From Gammaproteobacteria bacterium (lineage in GTDB: Bacteria > Pseudomonadota > Gammaproteobacteria > Chromatiales > Chromatiaceae): a DNA stretch of 8,563 bases. The translations under genes and the position numbers were made by a program. Shown piece after piece: positions 1 to 7,006 of the stretch (positions within the stretch are counted from its first letter, which is position 1; the number at the start of each line of letters is the position of its first letter). The stretch is taken from NCBI GenBank assembly GCA_024644505.1, contig JAHEHQ010000099.1, positions 1 through 8,563 of the forward strand. The letters are read 5' to 3'. The notes below the pieces were generated by a model. The model had not been told where the DNA came from and did not search any database. It saw nothing but the letters and a program-made list of their open reading frames with translations.

Positions 1-2
1 CC

Positions 3-839
3 GGTCTCTCCGGTTCAGGCAAGAGTGTCGCCCTAAATACACTGGAAGACATCGGCTACTATTGCATTGACAACCTCCCCCTGTTCCTACTGCCCCCCTT
101 CACCGAAGCACTGATCTCCCAGCAGGACCCCCGTTTCCGGATGAGCGCCGTGGGAATCGATGCCCGTGACAGGTCATCAGACCTTGGCAATCTCAACCGC
201 CTCCTGGAACCTCTGAAATCCCGGGGTATCGAGTATCAGATCATATTTCTCGAGGCGCGCAACGACACCCTGATCAAGCGGTTCAGTGAAACCCGGCGCA
301 GGCATCCGCTATCGGACGAGGAGCGCCCCCTGACCGAGGCGATTCAGTTGGAACGGGATATCCTTTATCCCTTTCTGAGCGCGGCGAGCCTGCGGGTGGA
401 TACCACGCACACCAATCTGCACCAGTTGAGGGATATCATACGCTCCAGGCTCTGTGAACATGTGGATCCGGCGATATCCCTCCAGTTTCAATCCTTCGGC
501 TACAAAAACGGCGTTCCCGGGGATGCGGATTTCGTCTTTGACGTCCGTTGCCTGCCCAACCCCCATTGGCGGCCCGAACTCAGGCCTCTGACCGGAAAGG
601 ATCCGGAAGTGGCGCGTTTCCTGGAGCAGGAGAGCAAGGTTCGGCATTTCAGGGGCGCTGTCATTGATTTTCTGGAGCGTTGGGTCCCCTGTTTTGAGGC
701 CGATGGGAGGAGCTATCTTACGGTGGCCATCGGATGCACCGGGGGACAGCACCGCTCCGTCTATATGGTCGAAGAGCTGGCTGCCCATTTCCGGGACAGC
801 GGTCTGCCGGTCCTGTCCCGTCACCGGGAACTGACATGA
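3..839 (+). CDS. rapZ: RapZ, P-loop nucleotide-binding / RNase adapter protein (5' end cut off by window)
   Basis: The reading frame is open from base 3 and starts directly in the Walker A loop (GLSGSGKS, the first eight visible residues). Only about seven N-terminal residues are missing compared with E. coli RapZ (284 aa); 278 are visible. Family hallmarks seen are YCIDNLP just after the P-loop, SETRRRHPL in the middle, FGYKNGVPGDADFVFDVR and LPNPHW at the start of the C-terminal domain, and AIGCTGGQHRSVY near the end. In E. coli RapZ senses glucosamine-6-phosphate and presents the small RNA GlmZ to RNase E; in bacteria without GlmZ its role is less clear. The stop overlaps the ptsH start (ATGA), so the two are translationally coupled. 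The protein ends SRHRELT and lacks the basic KRKP-type tail of the E. coli protein. Identification is very secure; RNA-adaptor function is not shown. Confidence 0.97.
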   Translation, partial: GLSGSGKSVALNTLEDIGYYCIDNLPLFLLPPFTEALISQQDPRFRMSAVGIDARDRSSDLGNLNRLLEPLKSRGIEYQIIFLEARNDTLIKRFSETRRRHPLSDEERPLTEAIQLERDILYPFLSAASLRVDTTHTNLHQLRDIIRSRLCEHVDPAISLQFQSFGYKNGVPGDADFVFDVRCLPNPHWRPELRPLTGKDPEVARFLEQESKVRHFRGAVIDFLERWVPCFEADGRSYLTVAIGCTGGQHRSVYMVEELAAHFRDSGLPVLSRHRELT

Positions 840-1105
840 TCAAACGGCAGATCGAAATCATCAACAAACTCGGTCTGCATGCCAGGGCGGCCGCCAAGTT
901 CGTTACCCTCGCCGCCCAGTACCAAAGCAATATTCAATTGGTCGGCAACGGCCGCAAGGTCAATGGAAAAAGCATCATGGGTGTCATGATGCTCGCTGCG
1001 GGACAGGGAACCAGCCTCGACCTGGTTGCCGACGGCAGCGATGAAAATGCCGCTATGGATGCACTGGAGGAGTTGGTCAAAGCCCGCTTCGGAGAGAAGG
1101 AATGA
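836..1105 (+). CDS. ptsH: HPr family phosphocarrier protein
   Basis: This 89-residue protein has the normal HPr/NPr length. The active-site segment KLGLHARAAAKFV places the phosphorylatable histidine at residue 15. The second conserved segment, VNGKSIMGVMMLAAGQG, places serine at residue 46, the site used by HPr kinase in species that have it. HPr receives phosphate from enzyme I and passes it to EIIA proteins in the cytoplasm. The ATG at 836 overlaps the rapZ stop, and the open frame reaching back to 734 is only upstream read-through inside rapZ. Its own stop overlaps the ptsI start. In related bacteria hprK lies just upstream of rapZ, which would fit the kept Ser46, but that region is outside the window. 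With no sugar permease nearby it could equally be called an NPr-like carrier. Confidence 0.96.
   Translation: MIKRQIEIINKLGLHARAAAKFVTLAAQYQSNIQLVGNGRKVNGKSIMGVMMLAAGQGTSLDLVADGSDENAAMDALEELVKARFGEKE
1091..1094 (+). promoter_or_regulatory. Ribosome binding site deciding the ptsI start
   Basis: GGAG lies 7 bases before the ATG at 1102, inside the end of ptsH. This is ideal spacing and favours the overlapping ATG at 1102 over the in-frame ATG at 1117. Confidence 0.7.
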
Positions 1106-2859
1106 CGCTTTGCTGCATGGGTATAGGCATCGCCGCAACCCGGGGCATTGCCATAGGCGAAGCGCACCTGCTCCAGCGGGGCAGTGTCGATGCCGCTCCC
1201 CGGTTTATCGACAAATCGGATATCCCGGCCGAAATCAACCGATTCCGCCAGGCCGTCTCCGATGCCAGAAGCCAGCTTTTCGAAGTCCGCGAAAAGATTC
1301 CCGAATCGACCCGCTCCGATATTGCTGCCTTCATCGATGCCCATATGCTGATGCTCGATGACACCGCGCTGGTGGAGGTCCCCATCAACCATATCAGGGA
1401 GCGTTGCTGCAGCGCTGAGTGGGCCCTGAAGATTCAGCGTGACGCGCTGGTGCAGGTTTTCGAGGCGATGGAGGACAGCTATCTGCGCACGCGCAAGGAC
1501 GACGTCGATCACGTGGTGAATCAGATTCACCAGGCCTTGCATTCCGACGAGGAAATGGAGCAGCCAGACCTGAGAGGAAAGGTCATCCTGGCCCGGGACC
1601 TGACACCCGCGGACACCATACTGATGCGCCATCTCGGCATCGCGGCTTTTGTCACCGAAACCGGCGGACCCATGTCACACACCGCGATTCTTGCACGCAG
1701 CCTGGGTATCCCCGCGGTGGTCGGAGTGCGCCACGCCACCCGCTACATGCGCAACGGAGAGCGCATTATCGTGGATGGCGACAGGGGGGTGGTGTTGGTC
1801 TCAACGGACGAGACCATCCTGGCGCATTACCGGCGCCGCATAGAGGCGGGACAACAGCATGCCCTGGAACTGCAGCGCCTGGTCGGCGAACCGGCGGTAA
1901 CCGTCGACGGTACCGGCGTGCGCCTCATGGCCAACATCGAGCTGCCCGAGGACATAGAGGCGACCCGGAGCCTTGCCGTCGATGGTGTCGGCCTTTATCG
2001 AACCGAGTACATTTTCATGAACCGGGACCATCCCCCGGACGAGGAAGAGCACTACCAGGCCTATCTTCGGGTGGTTGAAGGTCTGGGCGGCATTCCGATA
2101 ACCATACGCACCCTGGATCTGGGTGCGGACAAGCAGCTTTACGGGCATTTGCCGGGTCAGGACCGTTCCGTATGCAATCCCGCCCTGGGACTGAGGGCCA
2201 TCCGTCTCTGCCTGAAGGAACCCGGGCTGTTCTATCCGCAGTTGCGCGCCATTTTGCGGGTTGCGGAACATGGGCCGGTCAGGATCATGATACCGATGCT
2301 GTCCAATCTATGGGAAGTCTACCAGGTCAAGTCGATGCTGGAGGAGGCAAGGACATCCCTGGCCGATGACGGAGAATCCATCGGTGCCGAGGTTCCCGTC
2401 GGAGGCATGATCGAGGTTCCTGCGGCGGCCCTGTCCGCAGACGCTTTCGCCCGGGAGCTGGATTTTCTTTCCATCGGCACCAACGATCTGATTCAGTACA
2501 CCCTGGCCATCGACCGCGTCGATGACGAGATCAATTATCTCTACGACCCGGTTCACCCCTCCGTGCTGCGTCTTATCAAGATGGTGATCGATGCTGGAAA
2601 CAGCCACCAGGTACCGGTCAGCATGTGCGGTGAGATGGCCGGCGACCCCCAGCTCATCCCGCTGCTGCTTGGCATGGGACTCAGGGAGTTCAGCATGCAG
2701 CCGGGTGCCCTGCTGGAGGCCAAGAAGATCATCCGGGAGGTGGATTCGGGGGAGCTGACCACGATGGTGTCGGACCTGATGTCCAGGCTGGACGACTCCA
2801 GGACCGCGGCCATGCTGTCCCAGATCGCCAATACGGCAAACGTCGATTCGGCGCCCTGA
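1102..2859 (+). CDS. ptsI: Phosphoenolpyruvate-protein phosphotransferase (PTS enzyme I)
   Basis: Enzyme I takes phosphate from phosphoenolpyruvate onto a histidine and gives it to HPr in the cytoplasm. The 585 residues match the usual length (about 575) and show the full order: N-terminal GIAIGEA segment (15-21), HPr-binding helical region, swivelling phosphohistidine domain with GGPMSHTAILAR (His193), and the C-terminal PEP-binding barrel. The barrel shows GLYRTEYIFM (297-306), LSIGTNDLIQYTLAIDR (456-472) and MCGEMAGDP with the conserved Cys509. There is no N-terminal GAF domain, so it is a PtsI and not a PtsP type. The start at 1102 overlaps the ptsH stop and has a good ribosome binding site. 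The residue two before the catalytic His is Met, where E. coli has Thr. The stop lies 7 bases from the stop of the converging TAXI gene, with no clear terminator between them. Confidence 0.97.
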   Translation: MTLCCMGIGIAATRGIAIGEAHLLQRGSVDAAPRFIDKSDIPAEINRFRQAVSDARSQLFEVREKIPESTRSDIAAFIDAHMLMLDDTALVEVPINHIRERCCSAEWALKIQRDALVQVFEAMEDSYLRTRKDDVDHVVNQIHQALHSDEEMEQPDLRGKVILARDLTPADTILMRHLGIAAFVTETGGPMSHTAILARSLGIPAVVGVRHATRYMRNGERIIVDGDRGVVLVSTDETILAHYRRRIEAGQQHALELQRLVGEPAVTVDGTGVRLMANIELPEDIEATRSLAVDGVGLYRTEYIFMNRDHPPDEEEHYQAYLRVVEGLGGIPITIRTLDLGADKQLYGHLPGQDRSVCNPALGLRAIRLCLKEPGLFYPQLRAILRVAEHGPVRIMIPMLSNLWEVYQVKSMLEEARTSLADDGESIGAEVPVGGMIEVPAAALSADAFARELDFLSIGTNDLIQYTLAIDRVDDEINYLYDPVHPSVLRLIKMVIDAGNSHQVPVSMCGEMAGDPQLIPLLLGMGLREFSMQPGALLEAKKIIREVDSGELTTMVSDLMSRLDDSRTAAMLSQIANTANVDSAP

Positions 2860-2866
2860 GGCGGCG

Positions 2867-3820
2867 CTACATCCAGCCCTTTTCCCGGTAGTAGCGTTCA
2901 GCACCCTTGTGCAGCGGCGCAGACAAACCGTTCCTGATCATCCCACGGGGGTCGAGAGACTGAAACACCCTGTGCATGTTGCGGAAACGATCAATGTTTT
3001 CGAACAGCGTCTTTACCACCAGATAAACAAGTTCCTCGTCCACATCCACGGAAGAAACGACTGTGGCCAGCACACCGAAGGTTCGAACGGGCTCGTCCAC
3101 ACCCTCATAAAGGCCGCCGGGTATATGGGCGAGTGAGTAATAGGGGGTATCGGAGACCAGTTTCTCGATTTCAGGCCCCGAAACTTCGGCGATGACCGCC
3201 CGGCAAAGCTTTACAGCCCTGGCCACCGAGGGGTTGGGATGCCCCACGGTGTACACCATGGCCTGGACCCGGTTGTGACACAAGGCCAGGGACTGCTGGG
3301 TTGCCGGCAACTCGGTCACCAGCTGGAAATCGTCCTTGCCCCAGCCCTTGGCCTCCATCACGACCTCCATGGTAGCCCGCTGGCCCGACCCGGGATTTCC
3401 GATATTGACGCGGCGCCCCTTCAGGTCATCCAGGGTTCGGATCCCCGAATCACGGCGCGCCACCAGGGTGAAGGGCTCGGTATAGAGGGAAAAAAGTGCA
3501 CGCACGTTGTCATGGGGCGTATCGACAAAGCTGAAAGGTCCGCTGCGATTGACCCCATGAAACTGAATATCCGACTGTACCAATCCCAGCTCGAGGGCCC
3601 CCACCTGGACATTCTGCAGATTGGAAACCGAACCGGCGGTCTCCATGGCCGCGCAGCTGAGGCCTTCGGAACCGCGCTCCATCAATCGGCAAAGCGCCCG
3701 CCCGACCTGGAAATAGACGCCGGATTTACTTGCCGTACCGATAAGGATATCTGCCGCCTGTGTTGCAGGCACCCCGGTAAGGGTAATCAGGAGCAACAGC
3801 ACAAATCGTTGGACGATCAT
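2867..3820 (-). CDS. TAXI-family TRAP transporter solute-binding protein, orphan
   Basis: The 317-residue protein begins with a clear Sec signal peptide (hydrophobic FVLLLLITLTGV, probable cleavage after ATQA, residue 22). The mature part opens with ILIGTASKSGVYFQVGRALC, the typical TAXI start. Other family marks are NIGNPGSGQRAT (139-150), TVGHPNPS (191-198) and the ending PLHKGAERYYREKGWM. Such proteins catch a small solute, often a dicarboxylate or amino acid, in the periplasm and hand it to a fused DctQM-type membrane protein. No such membrane gene lies next to it here: one flank is the converging ptsI and the other is a divergent ABC operon. It must use a distant permease, act as a sensor or be an orphan. 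A G-rich run (GGGGGG) 5 bases before the ATG may be the ribosome binding site. Family is secure; ligand is unknown. Confidence 0.93.
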   Translation of the reverse strand: MIVQRFVLLLLITLTGVPATQAADILIGTASKSGVYFQVGRALCRLMERGSEGLSCAAMETAGSVSNLQNVQVGALELGLVQSDIQFHGVNRSGPFSFVDTPHDNVRALFSLYTEPFTLVARRDSGIRTLDDLKGRRVNIGNPGSGQRATMEVVMEAKGWGKDDFQLVTELPATQQSLALCHNRVQAMVYTVGHPNPSVARAVKLCRAVIAEVSGPEIEKLVSDTPYYSLAHIPGGLYEGVDEPVRTFGVLATVVSSVDVDEELVYLVVKTLFENIDRFRNMHRVFQSLDPRGMIRNGLSAPLHKGAERYYREKGWM

Positions 3821-3836
3821 GGAATCCCCCCATACC

Positions 3837-3848
3837 AGATCCTGATCT
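3837..3848. repeat. 12-bp palindrome, possible operator
   Basis: AGATC-CT-GATCT is a perfect 5-bp inverted repeat with a 2-base centre. It lies 17 bases upstream of the TAXI start codon, between the gene and the best -10 candidate on the - strand. A repressor site is possible, but a palindrome this short can arise by chance. Confidence 0.3.
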
Positions 3849-3866
3849 ATTTATTGATTAGAGTAA

Positions 3867-3872
3867 AGTATA
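3867..3872 (-). promoter_or_regulatory. Candidate -10 box for the TAXI gene
   Basis: Read on the - strand, this is TATACT, five of six matches to TATAAT, about 47 bases upstream of the ATG. No convincing -35 box is found at 16-18 bases spacing, so it would need an activator or is not the promoter. Confidence 0.25.
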
Positions 3873-3919
3873 GTCCCCGGATCACGGAATCCTGCTCCCA
3901 CTCCGACATACCCCGCCCG

Positions 3920-3950
3920 CCGGCGAAAAACAGGTTTAGCATTTTGCCGG
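3920..3950 (+). repeat. Inverted repeat / hairpin upstream of the ABC operon
   Basis: CCGGCGAAAA (3920-3929) pairs with TTTTGCCGG (3942-3950) as a 9-bp stem with one bulged G and a 12-base loop. It overlaps the candidate -35 box at 3935-3940, so it could be a regulator site. If transcription starts further upstream it could instead fold in the leader RNA. There is no U-tract after it in the + direction; read on the - strand, the TTTT lies inside the stem. Confidence 0.35.
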
Positions 3951-3963
3951 GAACGGATACTAT
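3935..3963 (+). promoter_or_regulatory. Weak sigma70-like promoter candidate for the ABC operon
   Basis: TTTAGC (3935-3940) and TACTAT (3958-3963) stand 17 bases apart. The match is 3 of 6 for the -35 and 4 of 6 for the -10. The position suits a short leader before the ATG at 3996. This is a guess from spacing. Confidence 0.25.
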
Positions 3964-3995
3964 CCTAAAGATACATTTTCTTACGAAGAGAGGGG

Positions 3996-4922
3996 ATGGA
4001 GCAACCGCTGATAAAAGCCGTCGGCCTGTACCGTTATTTCGGCGAGTTCTGCGCTGTCAGGGACCTGGCCTTCAATCTCAATCGCGGAGAGATCCTCGGG
4101 CTGCTGGGGCCAAACGGCGCCGGAAAATCCACCACCCTGCGCATGCTCAGCGGTGCGCTGGCACCCAGTGCAGGGGATATCTGGCTGAGCGGCGTCAACC
4201 TGAGAGAACACCCGCGACAGGCCAAGAAAACCCTGGGTTACCTGCCCGAGGTCCCCCCCCTGTATCCGGAACTGACGGTGGACGAGTACCTCGGGTATTG
4301 TGCGGGGCTCAGGGGACTGGCCGCACCCCAATGCGCGGTGGCAAGGCAAAAGGTCAAAGGCCGCTGCGGCCTCGCTGATCACGGAGGACGGCTGATCGGA
4401 AATCTTTCCAAGGGTTACAGGCAGCGCGTGGGCATCGCACAGGCCATTGTCCACGAACCCGGCGCCATCATCCTCGACGAACCCACCAGCGGGCTGGATC
4501 CCAACCAGATACTCGAGTTCAGAGGCCTGATTCGTGAACTCGGGAAGCATCACGGCATCATTCTGTCGACCCATATACTGCAGGAGGTAAAGGCCGTCTG
4601 CGATCGTGTGTATATCATGAACGAAGGACGACTCGCGACATCCGCCGCCATGGAACAACTGGCGCGGCACGCAGACCGCAATCTCCTCATCCGCCTGGGA
4701 AGGCCGCCGGCGCTGGAGGCCATACGGGATCTGCCCGGTGTCTGCTCGGTGGGCGTTCTGGGAGAAAGCCGTTTTCGTCTCGAACTTGAAGATGATGCTG
4801 CTCCCGGCGTCATAGCCGAGCGCATTGTAAACAGCGGCTGGGATCTGGAAGAGCTTACTTCGGGCGTTACGGAACTGGAGCATATTTTCACACAGCACAC
4901 GACCGGGAAAATCCCTTCATGA
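3996..4922 (+). CDS. ABC transporter ATP-binding protein, GldA-like (ABC-2 export class)
   Basis: This 308-residue cytoplasmic ATPase powers the permease encoded next. All nucleotide-binding motifs are seen: Walker A GPNGAGKST (38-46), Q-loop region GYLPE (81-85) with Glu where many ABC proteins have Gln, signature LSKGYRQR (137-144), Walker B AIILDEP (157-163), D-loop SGLDP (165-169) and H-loop His193. The last 80 or so residues form the extra C-terminal domain typical of ABC-2 type ATPases. Two downstream genes of GldF and GldG type make it a GldA relative. The start ATG at 3996 directly follows an AGAGGGG run; the in-frame stop at 3966 and lack of other start codons force this choice. The stop overlaps the permease start (ATGA). 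Substrate is unknown, and the gliding name comes from Bacteroidetes and should not be carried over. Confidence 0.94.
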   Translation: MEQPLIKAVGLYRYFGEFCAVRDLAFNLNRGEILGLLGPNGAGKSTTLRMLSGALAPSAGDIWLSGVNLREHPRQAKKTLGYLPEVPPLYPELTVDEYLGYCAGLRGLAAPQCAVARQKVKGRCGLADHGGRLIGNLSKGYRQRVGIAQAIVHEPGAIILDEPTSGLDPNQILEFRGLIRELGKHHGIILSTHILQEVKAVCDRVYIMNEGRLATSAAMEQLARHADRNLLIRLGRPPALEAIRDLPGVCSVGVLGESRFRLELEDDAAPGVIAERIVNSGWDLEELTSGVTELEHIFTQHTTGKIPS

Positions 4923-5653
4923 TTCTGGGCATCGCAGGACGGGAGCTGAGAAGCCTGTTCCTGTCACCCCTGGCGTGGATCCTGATGTCGGTATCCATGC
5001 TCCTGCTTGCCTGGTTGTTTCTGGTTCGCCTGGAAGAGTTCATACAGTTACAGCCCCGATTGGCTGCCTTGGAAAACGCACCCGGCATCACGGCCATCCT
5101 GGTGGTGCCCCAATTCGGCTCCGCAGCCATGATCCTGATGCTGATTGTACCGGTACTCTGCATGGGCCTTTTCGCCCGTGAATTGAGCAGCGGCACTTTC
5201 AGCCTTCTGCTCTCCTCCCCCGTATCCGTAACCCAGATAGTGCTCGGAAAGTATCTGGCGGTGCTGGCGTTACTGGGCATCCTGCTCCTGTTGATCGTGC
5301 TCATGCCGCTGTCGCTGCTCATGGGGGGAGCGCTGGATCTGGGCACCCTGGCCGCCTGCATTCTTGGACTGGTACTGTTGTTGGCCGCCTACGGGGCAGT
5401 GGGCCTGTATTTTTCCAGCCTTACCCGGCAACCGGCAATCGCCGCGGTCAGCAGCTACGGCGCGCTGCTGCTCCTGTGGGTTCTGGACCTGGCCGGCGGC
5501 GGCCTGTTCTCCTATCTCGGGATGTCCGGTCATTTTCAGCGCCTGACCAGTGGCCTGGTGTTCAGCAGCGATATGCTCTATTTCATGCTGCTGACGGGTC
5601 TCTGCCTGACGCTGACCATCCGCCGCCTGGACACGCTTCGAACCTTCGGCTGA
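4919..5653 (+). CDS. ABC-2 type permease, GldF-like, six membrane segments
   Basis: The 244-residue protein is an inner-membrane subunit with about six hydrophobic segments, near residues 14-36, 64-86, 111-135, 139-167, 172-194 and 214-233. Between the second and third lies ARELSSGTFSLLLSSPVS (86-103), the cytoplasmic coupling motif common to ABC-2 permeases. Length and layout match GldF-type permeases. It overlaps the ATPase gene by four bases and sits 3 bases before the GldG-like gene, so the three are surely one transcription unit. Only one permease gene is present, so a homodimer in the membrane is likely. A hydrophobic or envelope-related substrate is plausible for this class, but nothing in the sequence shows which one. 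Confidence 0.92.
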   Translation: MILGIAGRELRSLFLSPLAWILMSVSMLLLAWLFLVRLEEFIQLQPRLAALENAPGITAILVVPQFGSAAMILMLIVPVLCMGLFARELSSGTFSLLLSSPVSVTQIVLGKYLAVLALLGILLLLIVLMPLSLLMGGALDLGTLAACILGLVLLLAAYGAVGLYFSSLTRQPAIAAVSSYGALLLLWVLDLAGGGLFSYLGMSGHFQRLTSGLVFSSDMLYFMLLTGLCLTLTIRRLDTLRTFG

Positions 5654-5656
5654 ACG

Positions 5657-7006
5657 ATGACGAATTCACGCGCCGCCAACGTCCGGAAAGCCCGCCTGCA
5701 AAACCTGCTTTTTCACCTGTTGCTCGGCATCGCGGTGCTGCTGACCGGATGGCTCGGCACCCGTCATAACTGGGTCTGGGACTGGTCGGACAACGCACGC
5801 AACAGCCTGAGCCCCGGCAGTGTGCAGATACTGGAAAAGCTGGAATCCCCCCTGAGAATCACCGCATTCGTGCCCGGGGAACCCCGTCTCAGGCGGCAGA
5901 TCAGCGGCATCGTGGAACGCTATCGCCGACACCGCCCGGATATCAGCCTGGCGTTCGTCGATCCCTCGCGAAACCCGGCCCTTACCCGGGAACTGGGCAT
6001 CAGGGTCTCGGGCGAAATGCGCCTGGAATACCAGGGTCGCAGCGAACTGCTGCGGGAGATCGATGAACAGAACCTTGGCAACGCGATCCAGCGCCTGCTG
6101 CAACGTGAAGAGCGGTGGATCGTGTCCCTGGAGGGTCACGGCGAGCGGCGTCTCGACAGCCAGGCGAACCACGACCTGGGACTGTTTGGCGACCAACTGC
6201 GGCGAAAGGGCTATAAGGTACAGACGCTCAATCTGGCCGCCGAACCCCTGGTGCCCGCCAACACGGCTCTGCTGGTCATCGCCAGTCCCCAACACCCTTA
6301 CCTGGAGGCGGAAACCAGACTGCTGCTGGATTACATCGAAGAGGGTGGAAATCTGCTGTGGCTGATGGAACCCGATGCCCCGCGGGGTCTGGAGCCAATC
6401 AGCAATGCCATCGGGGCGCGGGTCCTGCCGGGCATCCTGGTGGACGCCAACGCCGCCAGTCTGGGGCTCGATGATCCGACAATGGCACTGGTTCCCCGCT
6501 ACCCGGAGCATCCGGCGACCAGATCGTTCGACCTGACCAGCCTGTTTCCCCAGGCCGCCGCCATTGAGGCCGTCGATTACGGGGACTGGGAGGCGGCGCC
6601 CCTGCTGAGCACGCTGCCAAACAGCTGGAACGAAACCGGTTCGATACAAGGTCAGATAAGCCGTAATCCGGAATTGGGCGAGCAAGCAGGCCCGCTGCCG
6701 TTGGGTATCGCATTTACCCGTGAGCACAAGGGGCGGCAGCAGCGTGTGATGGTGATCGGGGACGGTGACTTCCTTTCCAATACCTTTCTCGGTAACGGCG
6801 GCAATCTGGATCTGGGGCTTAACCTGGTCCGCTGGCTCAGCCGGGAGGAGCGGCTGATGGATATACCTTCCAGGATCTCCCCGGACCGCACCTTCGATCT
6901 GACGCCGGCTGCCGGCACCCTTATTGGTCTGGTTTTTCTGATCCTGCTGCCTGCCGGACTGCTCCTGACCGGCGCGCTCATCTGGTGGCGCAGACGCAGG
7001 CTCTAA
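5657..7006 (+). CDS. GldG-like ABC transporter auxiliary protein
   Basis: This 449-residue protein is anchored by one N-terminal membrane helix (about 16-34) and one C-terminal helix (about 420-444) followed by a basic WWRRRRL end. The large middle part should face the periplasm. It carries marks of the ABC_transp_aux/GldG family: WSDNARNSLSPGSVQILEKL (43-62), the SLEGHGER segment (157-164), a Rossmann-like stretch LLVIASPQHP with GGNLLWLMEPD (205-240), and VIGDGDFLSN (366-375). In Bacteroidetes GldG works with GldA and GldF and is needed for gliding; in Proteobacteria the role is unknown. The gene begins 3 bases after the permease stop and its TAA shares an A with the next ATG. Family assignment is firm; molecular role is inferred only from the operon. 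Confidence 0.92.
   Translation: MTNSRAANVRKARLQNLLFHLLLGIAVLLTGWLGTRHNWVWDWSDNARNSLSPGSVQILEKLESPLRITAFVPGEPRLRRQISGIVERYRRHRPDISLAFVDPSRNPALTRELGIRVSGEMRLEYQGRSELLREIDEQNLGNAIQRLLQREERWIVSLEGHGERRLDSQANHDLGLFGDQLRRKGYKVQTLNLAAEPLVPANTALLVIASPQHPYLEAETRLLLDYIEEGGNLLWLMEPDAPRGLEPISNAIGARVLPGILVDANAASLGLDDPTMALVPRYPEHPATRSFDLTSLFPQAAAIEAVDYGDWEAAPLLSTLPNSWNETGSIQGQISRNPELGEQAGPLPLGIAFTREHKGRQQRVMVIGDGDFLSNTFLGNGGNLDLGLNLVRWLSREERLMDIPSRISPDRTFDLTPAAGTLIGLVFLILLPAGLLLTGALIWWRRRRL

Larger units (their letters stand above)
3821..3995. promoter_or_regulatory. Divergent intergenic region between TAXI gene and ABC operon
   Basis: This 175-bp non-coding stretch separates two divergent genes and must carry at least one promoter in each direction. 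It has an AT-richer core (about 3846-3872) unlike the GC-rich genes on either side. It contains a 12-bp palindrome, a bulged hairpin and weak sigma70-like boxes, listed separately. I see no riboswitch and no sigma54 motif that I would defend. Confidence 0.6.

Noticed and set aside
734..835. Longer N-terminus for HPr starting at 734
   Set aside because: It would overlap rapZ by over 100 bases and add residues foreign to HPr. The ATG at 836 gives the exact family length with His15 and Ser46.
4253..4260. Run of eight C within the ATPase gene, a possible frameshift
   Set aside because: The frame before and after it is the same and reads through GYLPEVPPLYPELTVDEYL, the expected sequence for the family.
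3239..4378. Long open frame on the + strand (379 codons) across the TAXI gene and the start of the ABC ATPase gene
   Set aside because: It is antisense to the TAXI gene, crosses the intergenic region and runs out of frame into the ATPase. Its translation matches no family, while the genes it overlaps are clear.
3981..4898. Open frame of 305 codons on the - strand opposite the ABC ATPase
   Set aside because: It lies antisense to complete ATP-binding motifs and has no family features of its own.
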